Of a stretch of DNA of 64,000 nt, positions 60,994 to 64,000 are shown piece after piece; the stretch's first letter is position 1; every line of letters starts with the position of its first letter. Below the pieces are notes generated by a model. That model ran no database searches. It was not told where the DNA came from and worked only from the letters and a program-made list of their open reading frames with translations. The translations under genes and the position numbers were made by a program. The stretch is from positions 9,482,520-9,546,519 of the forward strand of contig NC_054389.1 in NCBI RefSeq assembly GCF_001625195.1, in the 5' to 3' direction. The stretch comes from Drechmeria coniospora. Taxonomy: Eukaryota; Ascomycota; Sordariomycetes; Hypocreales; Ophiocordycipitaceae.

Positions 60994-62960
60994 CCGAACC
61001 GTGGCCCCGATGCTTGCAAGTAATGTGTAACGTGCAGCGTGTTGGCTCGGTGTTGGGACTGTTGGCGAACAACTACTGATCCTGGCAGGGCCGCGTACGG
61101 TACGTGAGGGGTTGGATTTCATATTTAGGCATGATACCATGAGCCGCTGTTGTCTCGTTGTCCGCCAAAGCCATGAGAGATATTTATGAACAGCCAGGGA
61201 TAGGCAGTATGCCTACATCTCTGGACCTCGGGACATCAGATATTACATGTGCTCCAGCCGCTATTGCACCTCTCCGGGAGCATTTGGACGTTATTAAACT
61301 TGCAAAGACTTACGGTGACCCCATTCTTGTCCTCTTCAACTGCTCAAGTCGAGCATGAACAAAGCAAACACGAAAATCACACCGAAGAACAGTGGCGCAC
61401 CAACCACGTCCACTGTCCGGACGGCTTGGAGAGTATTGCATCAATCTATCTAGCGTTTAAACATTTTGCATCGGCGAGTATGCAGGCACCTATTTTATTG
61501 ACAGTTCAAATGCAATTCCTGTCTACAGTACACCTCAGGCACCTCTTTCCCGTCCATCCGTTCAGCACCCCTGTTCCTCCATCCTCCACCCCCGGCGCCG
61601 CTCCGCCGTTCACCGCTCCGCAGCGCCCCACCGCTCACGCACGACGGCTTGCTAATACTGGTGTGCGGGTATGCACAACCTATTTATTCCCACCCTCCCG
61701 TTCCGCAACCCCCCTCCTTTTCCCGTCCAGCGAAGAGTGGAGGTACGGATGAAAGGAAGGGTCGCCAGACACGTTCCGTTCCGTGCGCTACCCCGAGCTG
61801 TACGCATGTATCGCTCCCTACTCGAGGGAGACAAACGCCGGGACATGTCTACGGCGCACATGCCCAGATCTGGTCTGGGCATGGTGCATCGCTTAGCCGT
61901 GCCAACTCGAGGCGCCTGTGCTCGGCCCCAATTCCGGATCCTCAAGGCCCGATCGGTGGGATCCAGTGGTAAGACCCTGTGCAAGTAGACGCGGGCGTAC
62001 TTGTTCCGACCAAAGTACGTCGTACACGACGTACAAAGGACTGCAAGACGGCACGACAAACACACAGAGGGGGCCTGGGTCGTCAGGCTAGCCGGCTTGC
62101 GTCATGGGTAGTTCATGCGTGGTTCTACGGGCAGCAAGCGATGGCCTGGCATGGTCCGAACCGAGTTCTCCCGTCGTTTGACCTGTCCAGCTCGGGCCAC
62201 GAGACGTCCGCTTCTCGCATCAGCACGCACACGACAAATAAATTCGGCCAAGCTGCCTGCAGGTAGACTCATATTCAAGATTTCCTGAACGTGCGAATCG
62301 CATGTTGTACTGGTATCCTTCATTGTTGCCATACATGTAACATGTACAGTAATATTCCTATCGGGCAGCCAGCTTTTGCCTCTCCATATTTTATGACGGT
62401 CCATCCAGCGCTGCGGCGCCCACGTCACCGCCCGTCTGGTCTGGTTGCGTCTGGTCTGGTCTCTCTCCCGGCCTGGATACAAGATTTGGTCCAGGCTATT
62501 GCGCTTCTCCTATTCAAGGGGATCTATCCGCGGCGAGGGGGCCCAGATACGATATTATCATAACACTCTCGTTGGTGGCGGTCGCGACTGCACGGCGGCG
62601 CGGTGCAGAGACAGACTGCCCGTCCCTGAGCTGCCAGCCTTCCCTGGCGCAAAGCTCCGCTGCATCACGGCAGGGCTGCGATGCCATACTAATGCCCAAA
62701 TTTGTGCCAACGCCATCCTGGTATCTCGAAAATGCAAAGGGGGGGCCAAATATGTGACGTGGGTGTGGGTGATGGTGGTGGTGGTGGTGGTGGTGGTGGC
62801 GATGGGCATGGTGGTGTGTTTTGTGAGGTTGTCTGCTTGCAGCAAGGCAAGCAAGGTCATGTACGTCGTGACGCTTTGTCGTCTGGAAGTGTCCAAGAAA
62901 GAGAAAAAGGAGAAATATGACATGGTAGAATGGTGCGGATCCGTCGGGGGCCAAGTCGCC
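60994..62960. other. 2 kb convergent intergenic region
   Basis: No gene supported. A GGT repeat occupies 62,772-62,800, and 61,540-61,640 is CCT/CACC-rich. The two flanking genes point toward each other, so this holds two 3' UTRs; an open frame of over 400 codons that begins here at 62,445 and crosses the next gene is antisense shadow. Confidence 0.5.
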
Positions 62961-64000
62961 TCAGTTCACGACGGGATCCGGATTCATGGCCCGGAGGACC
63001 TTGGGTTGTTGGATCTTGCGCGAGTAGTCGTGGTCGTCGCGCAACGTGTTGACGCTCTCGTGGCTGCCGGCCCGCGCGTACAGGCCCTGCTTGAACGGGT
63101 CCATGCGCGGGTCAACCTGCAGCAGGCTGTTCCGACCGCCCGCGGAGGCGGCCGCCACCGCCGCCGCCGCCGCAGCCGCCGCAGCCGACGAAGGCGAGCT
63201 GGAGGCGCCAGAAATACCGGACATCTCCGGGCGGCCGCCCATCATGTTGGAGGAGCTGCCCCGGATGCTGGGGTCATCCGGGTAGTCGCTCTGGTTCTGC
63301 TTCTTCGCCTGGCGTCGGAAGTACATGAACAGGCCGAGGGCAACGCACGCCAGGATGACGACGACGATGGCCACGACTATGCCGACGACGGCACCGGTGC
63401 CGAGGCCACTGCTCTGCATAGGAAAGCCTGCCCGGTCGTTGGACGCTTGGTTCGTCTGCGTGGGAGAAATGGTGACGGTTCGGACGGTGCCACCGGCCGT
63501 GACCGTCTGGACGATCGAGGAAGTGGTAGGGGGGGTCGTCGTGCCGGATACGCTCGACTTCAACAGCGCGGTTCGTTAGCTTCGTCGACCAAGGCACGGG
63601 AGTTGGGGAAGGCGCGAAGGGGAGGGCAGGACGGGTCGTACGGAAACCGAAGCACCACTGCTGGAAGGGGACTCTGTGTCCTGCACAGTCGTTGTCACCC
63701 TTGAGCTGGACGATTGGACCTGATGGCATACGGATGAGCCTACGGCTGACCAAGCGCAGGTTACGACTTGAAAGGCGAGGGAAGGGGCATGCGTGCACAC
63801 GACGGACGGCCCGGTGGGCGGAGGCGACCAAAGCCAGAATCCCGACGGCGGGAGGGGTAGGGCAGTGGAGAGGAGGGGCGAGAACGATGGGCAGCATGAC
63901 GAAGGGGTGGGGGAAGAGGAGTGGAAAATACGCAACGCACCTTGGAGGATGGGCTAGAAGAAGTGGAAGCGGGAGTCGAGCTCGACTCGATCGGGCCCTT
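62961..64000 (-). CDS. Single-span cell-surface protein with Ser/Thr-rich stem (WSC/Mid2-sensor-like), N-terminus off the right edge
   Basis: Visible exons on the minus strand: 64000 to 63941, 63719-63642 and 63557-62961, with introns of 221 and 84 bases (GTGCGT and GTACGA donors). The visible protein begins in a Ser/Thr/Pro-rich stem (SSSTPASTSSSPSS; TESPSSSGASVS; GTTTPPTTSSIVQTVTAGG), as in heavily O-mannosylated sensors. One transmembrane helix follows (GAVVGIVVAIVVVILACVAL), then a basic stop-transfer (YFRRQAKKQ) and a cytosolic tail of about 120 residues. The tail contains a polyalanine run of nine and then five Ala, and ends in MNPDPVVN. The layout fits fungal WSC-domain or Mid2-type wall-stress sensors feeding Rho1/PKC signalling, but the diagnostic Cys domain would lie beyond the window, so the family is inferred. 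The long first intron may hide a small exon. Confidence 0.7.
63130..63192. repeat. GCC-type trinucleotide repeat encoding polyalanine
   Basis: GCCGCC/GCCGCA repeats on the plus strand encode the Ala-rich segment of the cytosolic tail of the surface protein on the minus strand; a likely site of length variation between strains. Confidence 0.7.

Noticed and set aside
62445..63704. Plus-strand frame of 419 codons
   Set aside because: Crosses a GGT repeat and then runs antisense to the surface-protein gene; the poly-Arg stretch is the complement of the GCC repeat.

Overview
This window is nuclear DNA of a filamentous ascomycete, most likely a sordariomycete of the Hypocreales type. The evidence is intron-containing genes on both strands, introns of about 46-100 bases with GTRNGT donors, CTRAC-type branch points and YAG acceptors, GC-rich exons, and recognisable fungal housekeeping proteins (ADA2, THO2, MET2, a PHO84-type transporter, thymidylate synthase, GAL7). 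No bacterial operons, rRNA or CRISPR were seen. The species is not determined; the order is inferred from the look of the proteins.

Left arm (1-6.3 kb): the 5' part of GAL7 (minus), ADA2, a small rhodanese/Cdc25-like phosphatase and a one-span membrane protein.

Accessory region (about 6.3-32 kb): more than 25 kb with no housekeeping gene. It holds a five-exon gene for a secreted 739-aa protein (papain-like N-terminal domain inferred, two beta-sandwich-like modules) and four paralogous secreted-protein genes on the minus strand (copies A-D). The C-terminal module of the four is related to the modules of the large protein and carries an intron at the same place and in the same phase. A and B lie in one pair of duplicated ~3 kb blocks, and C and D in another pair of ~3.5 kb blocks. 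Between them are VNTR-bearing repeats, minisatellites and islands made of the near-palindrome GTACGGAGTAC and runs of GTAC.

Right arm (32-64 kb): an HD-domain phosphohydrolase, a nuclear-looking conserved protein, a 76-aa secreted six-cysteine protein, a phosphate:proton symporter, thymidylate synthase, homoserine O-acetyltransferase MET2, the large mRNA-export scaffold THO2 (head to head with MET2), a DUF300/OST-alpha-like membrane protein and the 3' part of a single-span cell-wall-sensor-like protein. The 46-57.8 kb stretch is compact and almost free of the GTAC islands, so the window has a two-compartment look: a conserved gene-dense part and a repeat-rich part carrying the secreted-protein family.

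All exon structures were worked out by hand from splice signals, reading phase and protein motifs. Exon lengths sum to whole codons in every complete multi-exon model given here. No database search was possible.
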